From assembly GCF_007096635.1 (NCBI RefSeq), contig NZ_VKAA01000002.1, forward strand, positions 1-64,000: DNA of 64,000 nucleotides. The letters run 5' to 3'. A model generated the notes under the pieces. The model ran no database searches, had not been told where the DNA came from, and saw nothing but the letters and a program-made list of their open reading frames with translations. The position numbers and the translations under genes are program-made. This stretch comes from Mycolicibacterium sp. 018/SC-01/001. GTDB taxonomy: Bacteria; Actinomycetota; Actinomycetes; Mycobacteriales; Mycobacteriaceae. This document shows, one piece after another, positions 1 through 10,144 of the stretch (its first letter is position 1; each line of letters begins with the position of its first letter).

Positions 1-416
1 GTCGTGGTGGTGATCTCGTCCTGGACCGGGGGCGGGGCGCTGGTCGTGGTCTCCGGCGTGGCGAGGTTGTCCGTGTCGGTGCGCGTCACCAGGACCGAGA
101 CCGACACCACCAGCGCGACGGCCGCGACGATCGCGACGATGCCGACCACCCAGGGCCACCGCGGCGGGTCGGGCGTCTCACCGGCCTCGGCGGCGGCGTC
201 GTAGCTGTCGTAGTCGTAGAGCGACGATTCGGCGGGCACGTAGGGCGGGCTGACGAACTGCTCGGACTCCGGAGCGGAGTACGCCCGCGAATAGTGGTCG
301 GTCGCACCGGTGCCGGGCGAACCGGGGTCGTTGTCGGGGGTCAGGCCCGAGACGTTCTGCGTCGGTTCGTCGGCTGAGGACCGGTCACCCGGCTCGTCTC
401 CCCTAGACCCGCTCAT
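1..416 (-). CDS. mmpS3: MmpS3 membrane protein (N-terminal part, cut by window edge)
   Basis: Only the first 138 or so codons are present; the gene runs off the left edge. The visible part is an acidic, Ser/Pro/Asp-rich cytoplasmic region with a [11 protein letters not shown] stretch, then [20 protein letters not shown], a single membrane segment near residues 88-112, then a Thr/Pro-rich start of the external domain (DEITTT). This order and wording match MmpS3, and it precedes ctaF-ctaC as in M. tuberculosis (Rv2198c). MmpS proteins usually partner MmpL transporters, but MmpS3 has no adjacent mmpL, and its own role in envelope and division is less clear. An AGAAGGA ribosome-binding stretch lies about 12 bases before the ATG. 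The 180 bases up to ctaF show no gene. Confidence 0.88.
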   Translation of the reverse strand, partial: MSGSRGDEPGDRSSADEPTQNVSGLTPDNDPGSPGTGATDHYSRAYSAPESEQFVSPPYVPAESSLYDYDSYDAAAEAGETPDPPRWPWVVGIVAIVAAVALVVSVSVLVTRTDTDNLATPETTTSAPPPVQDEITTT

Positions 417-596
417 GTGCGTCTATCCTTCTCAGCCAGCTTCTCGGGCACCGCGATCCGCGCTCGAGCGGCTCCCGGTGCGCCGGCAACACTACCCAAC
501 CCGAGCGGACCGACGAGGGGCGGGAAGTCGGTCGCAGGCCAACTCATGCCGGATTGTGACCTTGACGCGGCTGCGGCGCGGAACGCCGTCGGCGCG

Positions 597-1016
597 TCAG
601 TGCTTCTCGGGGCCGGTGTGGTACTCGAAGACCAGACCGGACACCGTGGTCAGCACGAAGCACACGCCCGCGACGATGAGCCACGGCAGCCACAGCGCCA
701 TGCCCACCGCAGTGACAGAGGCGGACAGCGCGATCATGATCGGCCACCAGCTGTGCGGGCTGAAGAAGCCCAGTTCGCCGGCGCCGTCGGCGATCTCGGC
801 GTCCTCGTAATCCTCGGGGCGGGTGTCCAGCCGGCGCGCGACGAAGCGGAAGAACGTCCCGGTGATCAGCGTCAGGCCCGTGGTCAGGGCCAGCGCCGTC
901 GTACCGGCCCACTCCACGCCACCGGTGGCGAACAGCGCGGTCAGCACCGCGTAGACGACGGTCGCCAGCGCGAAGAACGCCGTCAGGAACTCGAACAACC
1001 GGGCTTCGATGTGCAT
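597..1016 (-). CDS. ctaF: Cytochrome c oxidase polypeptide 4 (CtaF)
   Basis: A 139-residue membrane protein with four hydrophobic segments and the motif [11 protein letters not shown] between pairs 2 and 3, ending [10 protein letters not shown]. Length and sequence fit the actinobacterial aa3-oxidase subunit IV (Rv2199c type), a non-catalytic subunit of the cytochrome bcc-aa3 supercomplex in the plasma membrane. It starts 8 bases after the ctaC stop, so the two are surely co-transcribed and translated in series. Subunit I (ctaD), subunit III and the qcr genes are not in this window; in M. tuberculosis ctaE-qcrCAB lie just beyond mmpS3. Confidence 0.95.
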   Translation of the reverse strand: MHIEARLFEFLTAFFALATVVYAVLTALFATGGVEWAGTTALALTTGLTLITGTFFRFVARRLDTRPEDYEDAEIADGAGELGFFSPHSWWPIMIALSASVTAVGMALWLPWLIVAGVCFVLTTVSGLVFEYHTGPEKH

Positions 1017-1024
1017 CTGCTGTC

Positions 1025-2059
1025 CTACCTGCTCGCCTGGGGCGCCATGGGTGCCTGCTCACCGCGGCGCGTGTCGAACGGCTTGGTCGTGGTGGCGGTC
1101 GGTGACTGGTTGATCGCCTGCAGCGCCTCGGCGTTGGTCTTGCCGGCGATGCGCTGATCCATGTAGGCCTTGAAATCGTTGGGCTCCACCACACGCAGCT
1201 CGAAGTTCATCATCGAGTGGTAGGTGCCGCACATCTCGGTGCAGCGGCCCACGAACGCGCCGGTCTGGTTGATCTCGCTGACCTGGAAGATGTTGTCGGA
1301 GTTGTTGGCCTTGGGGTCGGGCAGCACGTCGCGCTTGAACAGGAACTCCGGCACCCAGAAGCCGTGGATCACGTCGGCAGAGGCGATCTGGAACTCGATG
1401 CGCTTGCCCTTGGGCACCACCAGCACCGGGATCTCGGAGGAGGAACCGACCGTCTCGACCTTGTCGAAGTTCAGGTAGGTGCGGTCCTCCGGATTGAGGC
1501 CGCGGATCGCGCCGACGCGCTCCTCGCCGTTCTCGTAGGTGCCCTCCGGCTTGGAGGCCATGGCCTCTTTGCGGGCGTTGTCGACGCCGTCGTAGGTGAA
1601 CGTGCCGTCACCGAAGTTGATCTTCTGGTAGCCGAATTTCCAGTTCCACTGGAATGCGGTGACGTCGACGACGACCTCGGGGTTGGGGTCCTTGTGCAGC
1701 ATCTTCTCCTGCACGACGACGGTGAAGTAGAAGAGCACCGAGATGATGAGGAACGGGGTGACCGTCAGGGCCAGCTCCAGCGGCATGTTGTAGCCGAACT
1801 GGCGGGGCAGCTCCGTGTCGTCCTTCTTCTTGCGGTGGAACACCACGGTCCAGAACAGCATGATGTAGACGATCACGCCGACGACCAGCGCTGCGATCAT
1901 CGACCCGATCCACAGTTCGCGGTTCAGGTGAGCTTCCGGGGTGATGCCCTTGGGCCAGCCCAGGGCGAGAGCATCGGACCAGCTGCACCCGCTGAGCAGG
2001 ACCGTCGTCCCTCCCAGGAGCAGGGACAATGCCACCAACTTCAGGCCGCGAGCGGGCAC
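1025..2059 (-). CDS. ctaC: Cytochrome c oxidase subunit II (CtaC), lipoprotein
   Basis: Subunit II of the aa3 terminal oxidase: it takes electrons from the bcc complex through its CuA centre and passes them to subunit I. The 344-residue product has a signal peptide ending in the lipobox LLSGC, so it is probably lipidated, then two membrane helices and an extracellular cupredoxin domain with the CuA ligands in [14 protein letters not shown] (C, C, H, M) plus an upstream His in DVIHGFWVP. The GTG at 2059 is chosen because GGAGG lies 6 bases before it and the signal peptide starts there; an upstream in-frame extension lacks both. It leads the ctaC-ctaF pair and is divergent from asnB. Confidence 0.95.
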   Translation of the reverse strand: MPARGLKLVALSLLLGGTTVLLSGCSWSDALALGWPKGITPEAHLNRELWIGSMIAALVVGVIVYIMLFWTVVFHRKKKDDTELPRQFGYNMPLELALTVTPFLIISVLFYFTVVVQEKMLHKDPNPEVVVDVTAFQWNWKFGYQKINFGDGTFTYDGVDNARKEAMASKPEGTYENGEERVGAIRGLNPEDRTYLNFDKVETVGSSSEIPVLVVPKGKRIEFQIASADVIHGFWVPEFLFKRDVLPDPKANNSDNIFQVSEINQTGAFVGRCTEMCGTYHSMMNFELRVVEPNDFKAYMDQRIAGKTNAEALQAINQSPTATTTKPFDTRRGEQAPMAPQASR

Positions 2060-2114
2060 GTTGGCGCCTCCTACCAAGTCGATCGACCGCCGGACGGTCA
2101 GACGGCTGCATTGA

Positions 2115-2130
2115 ATACTACGCAGCGTAG
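2115..2130 (-). promoter_or_regulatory. Putative ctaC promoter with overlapping palindrome
   Basis: Read on the minus strand, a TAGTAT -10 hexamer (2115-2120) gives a leader of about 49 bases to ctaC. It overlaps the perfect inverted repeat CTACGC-A-GCGTAG (2118-2130), which also contains a second possible -10, TACGCT (2124-2129). The palindrome would be covered by RNA polymerase, so it is a candidate operator. Inference from sequence only; the binding protein is unknown. Confidence 0.4.
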
Positions 2131-2205
2131 ACCACCCGTCCCCGGCGCATCCATGCGACCGGGCCAATGTCATTTCCGCGGCCGTCGATCAGACATACTG
2201 GCGCC

Positions 2206-4137
2206 GTGTGCGGACTCCTGGCGTTGGTGACCGATCCTGCCCGTGAGGTCTCCCCCAGCCTCGTCGACGCCGTGTCCGGCGCGAGCCACCTGATGCGTCA
2301 CCGGGGGCCCGACGAGCCCGGGACCTGGCACGACGACCATGTGGTGCTGGGGTTCAACCGCCTGTCGATCATCGACATCGCCCACAGCCACCAGCCGTTG
2401 AGGTGGGGGCCGGCCGACGCGCCGCAGCGCTACGCGTTGGTGTTCAACGGCGAGATCTACAACTACCTCGAACTGCGGGAGACGCTGGCCGCCGAGCACG
2501 GCGCCGTTTTCCACACCGACGGCGACGGCGAGGCCATCGTCGCCGCCTATCACTACTGGGGTGCCGAGGCACTGAGCCGGTTGCGTGGCATGTTCGCGTT
2601 CGCCCTCTGGGACACGGTCACCGAGGAGCTGTTCTGCGCGCGTGACCCGTTCGGCATCAAACCGCTCTACATGGCGACCGGGGCGGGCGGCACCGCCGTC
2701 GGCAGTGAGAAGAAGTGCCTGCTCGACATCGCCGGGGAGCTCGGCATCGACCTGAGCATCGACGAGCGCGCCGTTCAGCACTACACCGTGCTGCAGTACG
2801 TGCCGGAGCCCGAGACGTTGCAGCGCGGCATCCGCCGGCTGGAATCGGGCAGCTATGCGCGGGTGCGACCGGGCAGCGACCCTGAGGTGACGCGCTACTT
2901 CACCCCGCGGTTCGCGCTGGTACCGTTCGCGGCCGGCGCCGAGCAGGCCCGCTACGACGAGATCACCGCAGTGCTCGAGGATTCGGTGGCCAAGCACATG
3001 CGGGCGGACGTCACCGTTGGGGCGTTCCTGTCGGGCGGTATCGACTCCACGGCGATCGCGGCGCTGGCCATGCGGCACAACCCGCGGTTGATCACGTTCA
3101 CGACCGGCTTCGAACGGGCCGGCTTCTCCGAGGTCGACGTCGCGATCGCCTCGGCCGAGGCGATCGGCGCGCGGCACGTGACCAAGGTCGTCAGCCAGGA
3201 GGAGTTCGTCGCCGCCCTGCCCGAGATCGTCTGGTACCTCGACGAACCGGTCGCCGACCCGGCGCTGGTGCCGTTGTTCTTCATCGCCCGCGAGGCCCGC
3301 AAACACGTCAAGGTGGTGCTCTCGGGTGAGGGCGCCGACGAGTTGTTCGGCGGCTACACGATCTACCGGGAGCCGTTGTCGCTCAAGCCGTTCGACTACC
3401 TGCCGCGGGGGCTGCGCAAGTCGGTGGGCCGGATGGCCGGTCCGCTGCCCGAGGGAATGCGGGGCAAGAGCCTGCTGCACCGCGGCTCGCTGACACTCGA
3501 GGAGCGCTACTACGGCAACGCGCGCAGCTTCTCCGACGCGCAGCTGCGCGCGGTGCTGGCGCGGTTCCGTCCGGAGTGGACGCACACCGACATCACGGCG
3601 CCGGTGTACGCGCAATCGGCCGGCTGGGATCCGGTGGCGCGCATGCAGCACGTCGACCTGTTCACCTGGTTGCGCGGCGACATCCTGGTCAAGGCCGACA
3701 AGATGACGATGGCGAACTCCCTGGAGCTGCGGGTGCCGTTCCTGGACCCCGAGGTGTTCGCCGTGGCCTCCAGGTTACCCTACGACCAGAAGATCACCCG
3801 GTCGACGACGAAGTACGCGCTGCGCAAGGCGCTCGAGCCGATCATCCCCGCGCATGTGCTGCACCGTCCGAAGCTGGGCTTCCCGGTGCCGATCCGGCAC
3901 TGGTTGCGGGCCGGCGAATTGCAGGACTGGGCGTACGGGACGATCGCGTCGTCGGGCGCCGGCGAGCTGATCGACCTGGCAGCGGTGCGCGCGATGCTCG
4001 ACGAGCACCGCACGGGCGCCTCCGATCACAGCCGCCGGCTGTGGACGGTGCTGATCTTCCTGCTGTGGCACGCGATCTTCGTCGAGCACAGCGTGACGCC
4101 GACGATCAGCGAGCCGACCTACCCGGTCCAGCTCTAG
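2206..4137 (+). CDS. asnB: Asparagine synthetase (glutamine-hydrolysing)
   Basis: Makes asparagine from aspartate, ATP and glutamine nitrogen; cytoplasmic. The 643-residue protein has an N-terminal class II glutamine amidotransferase domain and a C-terminal synthetase domain with the ATP PP-loop SGGIDS near residue 276. The GTG at 2206 is the right start because the next codon is TGC: processing would expose Cys as the catalytic N-terminal nucleophile (CGLLALV). Other conserved pieces are RHRGPDEPG, NGEIYNY and GEGADELFGGY. It stands alone, divergent from ctaC. This is Rv2201 in M. tuberculosis, where AsnB activity is also linked to amidation of cell-wall precursors in some reports; that role is not shown here. 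Confidence 0.95.
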   Translation: MCGLLALVTDPAREVSPSLVDAVSGASHLMRHRGPDEPGTWHDDHVVLGFNRLSIIDIAHSHQPLRWGPADAPQRYALVFNGEIYNYLELRETLAAEHGAVFHTDGDGEAIVAAYHYWGAEALSRLRGMFAFALWDTVTEELFCARDPFGIKPLYMATGAGGTAVGSEKKCLLDIAGELGIDLSIDERAVQHYTVLQYVPEPETLQRGIRRLESGSYARVRPGSDPEVTRYFTPRFALVPFAAGAEQARYDEITAVLEDSVAKHMRADVTVGAFLSGGIDSTAIAALAMRHNPRLITFTTGFERAGFSEVDVAIASAEAIGARHVTKVVSQEEFVAALPEIVWYLDEPVADPALVPLFFIAREARKHVKVVLSGEGADELFGGYTIYREPLSLKPFDYLPRGLRKSVGRMAGPLPEGMRGKSLLHRGSLTLEERYYGNARSFSDAQLRAVLARFRPEWTHTDITAPVYAQSAGWDPVARMQHVDLFTWLRGDILVKADKMTMANSLELRVPFLDPEVFAVASRLPYDQKITRSTTKYALRKALEPIIPAHVLHRPKLGFPVPIRHWLRAGELQDWAYGTIASSGAGELIDLAAVRAMLDEHRTGASDHSRRLWTVLIFLLWHAIFVEHSVTPTISEPTYPVQL

Positions 4138-4170
4138 CCCCCGCGCCCACCCCGCCCAAACCAACGTTCG

Positions 4171-4201
4171 GGCGCGAAAGTGCGAGGAGAAAGCGCCTTT
4201 T
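4171..4201 (+). terminator. Possible terminator after asnB
   Basis: GGCGC (4171-4175) can pair with GCGCC (4193-4197), followed by TTTT (4198-4201). The loop is long (17 bases) and the stem short, so this is a weak call. It lies 33 bases after the asnB stop, in the convergent gap with adoK. Confidence 0.3.
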
Positions 4202-4224
4202 CGTCGATCTCGGCGCGGGTGGCG

Positions 4225-5217
<993 letters not shown>

Positions 5218-5226
5218 TCATCAGAC

Positions 5227-5232
5227 ACCCTA
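5227..5232 (-). promoter_or_regulatory. Putative -10 element of adoK
   Basis: TAGGGT on the minus strand fits the mycobacterial TANNNT -10 pattern and would start a leader of about 24 bases ahead of the adoK GTG. No convincing -35 element is visible. Confidence 0.4.
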
Positions 5233-5373
5233 GTCGGACCCCGTCGGCGGGCTCTTCGCCGGCCCGGGCAACCTGCGCATGTGCGCTAACCTGCCTAGGA
5301 GTGCCCCCACCGGGCCACTGTAGATGCCGAGCCATCCACCGACGAATCCACCGACCTGCCCGGGAGTTCATGT

Positions 5374-6045
5374 ATGACTGGTCCCTACCCGCCCCATTAC
5401 GGAGCCGGACCAGCAGGACCGCAGGATTACCCGGGTGGCTACGGCCACCAGCCATTCGGTCAGCAGGGGCCGGCGACGCAGGGCACGCAGCCCTACCCCG
5501 AGTCCAGCTACCCGGGCGCACTGCCGCCGCCGGTGCCCTACCCGCCGAGACGACGTCGCTGGATCGCCATCGTGGTGGCCGTGATCGCCGTCCTGGCGGT
5601 GGCCGGCGTCGTCACCGCCGTGGCCTTGACGCGCAGTGACAGCAGTGCTCCCAGCGGGGCGTTGACCGAGACCTCGGCGCGCACCGCGATCCAGAACTAC
5701 CTCGACGCGCTGTCCAATGGCGACGCCGAGACGGTGGCGCGGCACAGCCTGTGCGGATTGTTCGACGCGGTCAAGGAGCGTCGTTCGGATCTCGCGCTGG
5801 CCAGCCTGTCCAGTGACGCGTTCAGAAAGCAGTACAGCGCGGCCGAGGTGACCTCGATCGACAAGATGGTCCTGGCGTCGCCGACGCAGGCCCAGGTCCT
5901 GTTCACGATGAAGGTGACACCGCAGAGCCGCTCGTCGCGCAACCAGCCGACCGAGGCCGACGAGCAGGCCATCGCCCAGCTGGTCTCGGTCGACAACGAC
6001 GTGCTGGTGTGCTCCTACCTGCCGCGTACGGCAGGCCAGTACTAG
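5374..6045 (+). CDS. Conserved mycobacterial membrane protein (Rv2203-like)
   Basis: A 223-residue protein of unknown function. Residues 1-57 are rich in Gly, Pro, Tyr and Gln and probably disordered in the cytoplasm; RRRRWIAIVVAVIAVLAVAG then starts one membrane helix (about 58-82). The outer domain of about 140 residues begins ARTAIQNYLDALSNGDAETV, which resembles the start of NTF2-like/DUF4878-type small exported domains. It has two cysteines (in HSLCGLF and VLVCSYL) that might form a disulfide outside the cell. Position between adoK and the Fe-S carrier matches Rv2203. Its stop lies 1 base from the end of the convergent erpA gene. Confidence 0.85.
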   Translation: MTGPYPPHYGAGPAGPQDYPGGYGHQPFGQQGPATQGTQPYPESSYPGALPPPVPYPPRRRRWIAIVVAVIAVLAVAGVVTAVALTRSDSSAPSGALTETSARTAIQNYLDALSNGDAETVARHSLCGLFDAVKERRSDLALASLSSDAFRKQYSAAEVTSIDKMVLASPTQAQVLFTMKVTPQSRSSRNQPTEADEQAIAQLVSVDNDVLVCSYLPRTAGQY

Positions 6046-6046
6046 C

Positions 6047-6421
6047 TCAGTTGAAGGAGTCGCCGCAGGCGCACGAGCCGGTGGCGTTGGGGTTGTCGAT
6101 GGTGAAACCCTGCTTCTCGATCGTGTCGACGAAGTCGATCGTGGCGCCCTGGACGTAGGGCGCGCTCATCCGGTCCACCGTCAGGTCCACGCCGCCGAAC
6201 TGCACGGTCAGGTCACCGTCGAGGGTGCGGTCGTCGAAGAACAGGTTGTAACGCAGGCCGGCACAGCCGCCGGGCTGCACGGCGATCCGGAGCGCCAGAT
6301 CGTCACGGCCCTCCTGGTCCAGCAGCGCCTTCGCCTTGGTCGCCGCGGCCTCCGTCAGGATCACGCCGTGGGCGTCGGTGGCCGGTACTGCCTGCACTGC
6401 CGACTCGTCCTGAACAGTCAT
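6047..6421 (-). CDS. erpA: A-type iron-sulfur cluster carrier (ErpA/HesB family)
   Basis: Accepts and delivers Fe-S clusters to client enzymes. The 124-residue product has the three conserved cysteines of A-type carriers: one in QPGGCAGLRYN and two in the C-terminal GSCACGDSF. The ATG at 6421 is used because AGGAG sits 6 bases upstream and the known mycobacterial protein begins MTVQ; a longer in-frame reading adds residues with no homology. Residues 8-18 are a short Ala/Val insertion relative to my memory of Rv2204c. Likely clients in this window include LipA, a double-cluster radical SAM enzyme, but that link is inference. Confidence 0.93.
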   Translation of the reverse strand: MTVQDESAVQAVPATDAHGVILTEAAATKAKALLDQEGRDDLALRIAVQPGGCAGLRYNLFFDDRTLDGDLTVQFGGVDLTVDRMSAPYVQGATIDFVDTIEKQGFTIDNPNATGSCACGDSFN

Positions 6422-6500
6422 GAATACTCCTGTGTGGATGTTCGTGGGTAGGGCCAGCAACGCCGTGACCCCACGCGTTCAACGGTACCTTGTTCGGGCC

Positions 6501-7589
6501 CTATTCCCCATCTACGGCCCGGACCACATCGCCCGACGCCGCCGCGACACCGGCGGCCATGCTGGTCAGCTGGTCGGCGGCCTCGTCGATGGCCCGCCGG
6601 ACCGAGCCGGCGTGCTCGGCGATCGAATGGGCACCGGTGATGCCCGCGGCGCTGCGCTCCTGCTCCGACAGCGTGACCTGGCCGGCCATGACCAGCACCG
6701 GGACGCCCCGCCGGCCCGCCCCCGCGGCCAGCGCACTGACGACCTTACCGTGCAGCGATTGATCGTCGAAGCGCCCCTCACCGGTGATCACCAGGTCTGC
6801 GGAGTCCAGATCGGAGTCCAGACCGGTATGCGAAGCGATGATGGCCGCGCCGGATTCGCGTCGTGCCCCGAGTGCGAGCAGCGCCGCCCCCAGGCCACCG
6901 GCCGCACCCGCCCCCGGCTCGTCGCGGATCGATCGTCCGGCGGCGTCGTCGAGCTGCTCGGCCCACGCCGTCAGCCGCTCTTCGAGCTCGTCCACGGTGG
7001 CGGGATCGGCACCCTTCTGTGGCCCGAACACCGCCGCCGCGCCGCGGGGGCCCAGCAGCGGATGCTCGACGTCGCTGGCGGCGATCAGGTCCACGTCGGC
7101 CAGCTTCTCGCGGGCGGCGGTCAGCCCGCCGAGCGCCTCGATCATGCCGCGCCCGCCGTCGGTGCTGCCGCTACCGCCGAGGCCGACGACGATCCGCCGC
7201 GCTCCGGCGGCCAGAGCGGCGACGATCAACGCGCCGACCCCGCGGGTGTGGGCGTCGACGGCGGTGCGGACGGTGGGCGCACCGCCCAGCAGGGCCAGGC
7301 CGCAGGCCTGCGCGCATTCGATGTAGGCGGTCGCCGGGGGCCCCGGGTCGAACACCCAGTCGGCATCGACGTCGGAGTCCAGGGGTCCGCTCACCCGTTC
7401 GGTGCGGCGTTCCCCCAGCCGGCTGGCGAGGACGTCGACGAAGCCGGGGCCGCCGTCGGATTGCGGGGCGAGGATCAGCTGATCGTCCGGCCGCGCTCGA
7501 CCCCACCCGGTCGCGATGCACCGGGCCGCCTCGACGGCGGTCAGGCTGTCACCGAAGGAGTCCGGGGCGATCAGAACGGTGCGCGTCAT
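6501..7589 (-). CDS. Glycerate kinase (type 1, GlxK/GarK family)
   Basis: Phosphorylates D-glycerate with ATP. The 362-residue protein carries family landmarks: [16 protein letters not shown] at the N-terminus, [13 protein letters not shown] near residue 43, [15 protein letters not shown] near 138, and a C-terminal [14 protein letters not shown]. Length fits the family (about 360-380). It corresponds to Rv2205c. The family includes 2-kinases and some 3-kinases, so product position is not assigned. It is transcribed alone, back to back with the DUF3043 gene. Confidence 0.9.
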   Translation of the reverse strand: MTRTVLIAPDSFGDSLTAVEAARCIATGWGRARPDDQLILAPQSDGGPGFVDVLASRLGERRTERVSGPLDSDVDADWVFDPGPPATAYIECAQACGLALLGGAPTVRTAVDAHTRGVGALIVAALAAGARRIVVGLGGSGSTDGGRGMIEALGGLTAAREKLADVDLIAASDVEHPLLGPRGAAAVFGPQKGADPATVDELEERLTAWAEQLDDAAGRSIRDEPGAGAAGGLGAALLALGARRESGAAIIASHTGLDSDLDSADLVITGEGRFDDQSLHGKVVSALAAGAGRRGVPVLVMAGQVTLSEQERSAAGITGAHSIAEHAGSVRRAIDEAADQLTSMAAGVAAASGDVVRAVDGE

Positions 7590-7595
7590 CCCGGC

Positions 7596-7601
7596 AGATT
7601 A
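7596..7601 (-). promoter_or_regulatory. Putative -10 of the glycerate kinase gene (leaderless)
   Basis: TAATCT on the minus strand ends exactly 6 bases before the ATG, so transcription would begin at or next to the start codon. No Shine-Dalgarno sequence is present. Confidence 0.5.
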
Positions 7602-7655
7602 GGCCGAGCCCCGGGGGGTCGCAGAGCGGGCTGCACCGTCGCCACCGGCGCGAAG

Positions 7656-7661
7656 TAACCT
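7656..7661 (+). promoter_or_regulatory. Putative -10 of the DUF3043 gene (leaderless)
   Basis: TAACCT lies 7 bases before the GTG start of the DUF3043 gene, with no Shine-Dalgarno sequence, which suggests a leaderless mRNA. Confidence 0.45.
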
Positions 7662-7668
7662 GGCACGT

Positions 7669-8358
7669 GTGAAGCTGCTGGGCCGCAAGAACGACGACTC
7701 CGGGGATGATCGGCCCGGTTCGACCTCCACCGACGCCGCCGCACCGGACGCTGCCGGTCAGGCCACGTCCGGCGCGCGGGTGACGACGGCACCCAAGGGC
7801 AGGCCGACCCCGAAGCGCAACGAGGGACGCCGCCGCGGGCCCGTCGCTCCGGCACCGATGACCAGCGCCGAGGCGCGCCGTCGCCGCAAGGAGCTGCGGG
7901 GGCCGAAGTTGTCCCGCGAGGAACGCAAGGCCGAGAAGATCGAGCGCCGGGCCGAGATGTCGCAGCGTCGCGAGAAGATGATGGCCGGCGACGACGCCTA
8001 CCTGCTGCCGCGCGACAAGGGGCCGGTACGCCGCTACGTCCGTGATGTGGTCGACTCCCGGCGCAACGTGCTCGGATTGTTCATGCCCTCGGCGCTGGGG
8101 CTGATCCTGGTGATGCTGGCGGTGCCGTCGGTCCAGGTGCAGCAGCTGATCTCCCCGGCGATGCTGGTACTGGTGCTCATCATGGTGATCGACGGCTTCT
8201 TCCTGGGCCGCCGCGCGAACCGGCTGGTCGACGAGAAGTTCCCGGGAAACACCGAGTCCGGATGGAAACTCGGCTTCTACGCCGCCAGCCGCGCGTCGCA
8301 GCTGCGCCGGATGCGCGCACCGCGCCCGCAGGTCGAGCGTGGCGCGACAATCGACTGA
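7669..8358 (+). CDS. DUF3043 membrane protein
   Basis: A 229-residue protein of unknown function, equivalent to Rv2206. The first 90 residues are highly charged, with long runs of Arg, Lys and Glu ([21 protein letters not shown]), probably a coiled-coil or nucleic-acid-facing cytoplasmic part. A conserved [23 protein letters not shown] block follows, then two membrane helices (about residues 137-175), then [19 protein letters not shown]3043 is confined to Actinobacteria. cobT follows after 8 bases, so it probably leads a cobT-cobS transcript, though a shared function is not evident. Confidence 0.88.
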   Translation: MKLLGRKNDDSGDDRPGSTSTDAAAPDAAGQATSGARVTTAPKGRPTPKRNEGRRRGPVAPAPMTSAEARRRRKELRGPKLSREERKAEKIERRAEMSQRREKMMAGDDAYLLPRDKGPVRRYVRDVVDSRRNVLGLFMPSALGLILVMLAVPSVQVQQLISPAMLVLVLIMVIDGFFLGRRANRLVDEKFPGNTESGWKLGFYAASRASQLRRMRAPRPQVERGATID

Positions 8359-8366
8359 CGCCGTCG

Positions 8367-9410
8367 GTGTCCTACTTTCCTGAGATCGCCCCGCCCGATG
8401 CCGTCGCCGCCGCCGCCGCGCGGGCCCGGCAGGCGCAACTGACCAAACCCGCTGGCGCGCTGGGTCGCCTCGAAGATCTGTCGGTCTGGGTTGCGTCGTG
8501 CCAGAACGCTTGTCCGCCGCGGCAATTCGAGAGAGCGCGGGTGGTGGTCTTCGCCGGTGACCACGGTGTCACCGCGGCGGGAGTGTCGGCCTATCCGGCC
8601 GAGGTCACCGCGGCGATGATGGCCAACTTCGCCGCCGGCGGGGCGGCGGTCAACGTGCTCGCGGGCCTGGCGGACGCCGGCGTGCGCATCGTCGACATCG
8701 CGGTGGACACCGAGGAACCGTTGTCGCCCGACGTCGGCGCGCACAAGATCCGCCGCTCGAGCGGCAACATCGCCGTCGAGGACGCCCTGGGTCCCGACGA
8801 GGTGGTCGCGGCCATCGAGGCGGGTCGGCGCATCGCCGACGAGGAGGTCGACGGGGGTGCCGACCTGCTGATCGCGGGCGACATGGGAATCGGCAACACC
8901 ACCCCGGCGACGACGCTGGTGGCCGCGCTGACCGGCGCCGAGCCGGTCGCTGTGGTGGGCCGCGGGACCGGGATCGACGACGAGGGCTGGAAGCGCAAGA
9001 CCGCCGCGATCCGCGACGCGCTCTACCGCACCAAACGGCTGTCCGCCGATCCGATTGCGCTGCTGCGCATCTGCGGCGGCGCGGATCTCGCGGCGATGAC
9101 GGGGTTCTGCGCGCAGGCCGCGCTGCGGCGCACCCCGGTGCTGCTCGACGGTGTGGTGGTCACCGCGGCGGCGCTGGCCTCCGAACGGCTCGCGCCGGGC
9201 GCCCGGCTGTGGTGGCAGGCGGGCCATCGCTCCACCGAGCCGGCACACACGCTCGCGCTCACCGAGCTGGGGCTGACACCGATCGTCGATCTCGGGATGC
9301 GCCTCGGCGAGGGCTCCGGCGCCCTGGTGGCGCTGCCGGTGCTGCGCGCCGCGGTCGCCACGCTCGCGTCGATGGCCACCTTCGAAGAGGCCGGGATCAC
9401 CGGGTCCTGA
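8367..9410 (+). CDS. cobT: Nicotinate-nucleotide:dimethylbenzimidazole phosphoribosyltransferase
   Basis: Activates the lower ligand base of cobalamin by moving phosphoribose from nicotinate mononucleotide to 5,6-dimethylbenzimidazole, giving alpha-ribazole phosphate. The 347-residue protein has [37 protein letters not shown], the glycine-rich [13 protein letters not shown] and, near the C-terminus, [11 protein letters not shown] with the catalytic Glu. The GTG at 8367, 8 bases after the DUF3043 stop, is preferred because homology begins there; an in-frame extension would overlap the upstream gene. cobS follows 2 bases after the stop. Confidence 0.94.
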   Translation: MSYFPEIAPPDAVAAAAARARQAQLTKPAGALGRLEDLSVWVASCQNACPPRQFERARVVVFAGDHGVTAAGVSAYPAEVTAAMMANFAAGGAAVNVLAGLADAGVRIVDIAVDTEEPLSPDVGAHKIRRSSGNIAVEDALGPDEVVAAIEAGRRIADEEVDGGADLLIAGDMGIGNTTPATTLVAALTGAEPVAVVGRGTGIDDEGWKRKTAAIRDALYRTKRLSADPIALLRICGGADLAAMTGFCAQAALRRTPVLLDGVVVTAAALASERLAPGARLWWQAGHRSTEPAHTLALTELGLTPIVDLGMRLGEGSGALVALPVLRAAVATLASMATFEEAGITGS

Positions 9411-9412
9411 CC

Positions 9413-10144
9413 GTGTTCCGTTCTGTGGCAGGCGCTTTCGCGTTCGCGACAGTGCTGCCCGTGCCCGCATCCCGCACCGCGCTCGTCGGCCGGGGCATCA
9501 TCACCGCGCTGCCGCTCGCCGGCGCGGCGTTGGGTGCGGCTGCCGCCGCGGTGCTGGCAGCGGGGTGCTGGGCGTTCGGGCCGGGCGCTCCGCTGGCCGG
9601 CGCGCTGACCGTGGCGTTCCTGCTGCTGGCCACCCGCGGCCTGCACATCGACGGGCTCGCGGACACCACCGACGCCCTCGGGTGTTACGGCCCGCCCGAG
9701 CGCGCGCTCGCAGTGATGCGCGAAGGTACCGCGGGGCCGTTCGGGGTGACCGCCGTCGCGGTGACGGTGCTGATCCAGACCCTGGCGTTCACGCAGGCGG
9801 GCTGGGCCGGCGTGCTGGTCGCGGTCGGGTGCGGGCGGGTGGCCGCGGTGATGGCGTGCCGCCGCGGCGTGCCCGCTGCGCCGGGCAGCACCTTCGGCGG
9901 AGCGGTCGCCGGGACCCAACCGGTGTGGGTGCCGGCGCTGTGGACCGTGGCTGCGGCCACGCTGGCCGCGCTGGTGTGCGAGCGGCCGTGGCAGGGGGCA
10001 CTGGCGGTGCTGGTCGCGATCGCGGGCAGCACATTGCTCGCCGCCCACTGCGTGCGACGGTTCGGCGGTGTCACGGGTGACGTGCTGGGTGCCGCGGTCG
10101 AGGTGGCGACGACGATCGCCGCCGTCGGGCTGGCGATCCGCTAG
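9413..10144 (+). CDS. cobS: Adenosylcobinamide-GDP ribazoletransferase (cobalamin synthase)
   Basis: An integral membrane enzyme that joins adenosylcobinamide-GDP with alpha-ribazole (phosphate), the last step of nucleotide-loop assembly, using the product made by CobT. The 243-residue protein has the conserved [19 protein letters not shown] motif, carrying the metal-binding HIDG and DTxD residues, then [11 protein letters not shown], with about six hydrophobic segments. Its GTG start lies 2 bases after the cobT stop, so the two are coupled. Its TAG stop overlaps the stop of convergent ilvE (CTAG). The CobU-type kinase is not in this window; cobD lies about 50 kb downstream. Confidence 0.94.
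   Translation: MFRSVAGAFAFATVLPVPASRTALVGRGIITALPLAGAALGAAAAAVLAAGCWAFGPGAPLAGALTVAFLLLATRGLHIDGLADTTDALGCYGPPERALAVMREGTAGPFGVTAVAVTVLIQTLAFTQAGWAGVLVAVGCGRVAAVMACRRGVPAAPGSTFGGAVAGTQPVWVPALWTVAAATLAALVCERPWQGALAVLVAIAGSTLLAAHCVRRFGGVTGDVLGAAVEVATTIAAVGLAIR

Noticed and set aside
2170..3651. 493-codon minus-strand open frame opposite asnB
   Set aside because: Arg/His/Gly-rich shadow produced by high third-position G+C; no homology pattern, and asnB on the other strand is unambiguous.
4165..4224. Possible dispersed intergenic repeat between asnB and adoK
   Set aside because: The GAAAGTGCGAGGAGAAAGCG wording seemed familiar as a mycobacterial intergenic repeat, but I found no second copy in this window, so only the weak hairpin is reported.
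8262..8366. Longer N-terminus for CobT
   Set aside because: It lies inside the DUF3043 gene and shows no conserved residues; GTG 8367 fits the family start.
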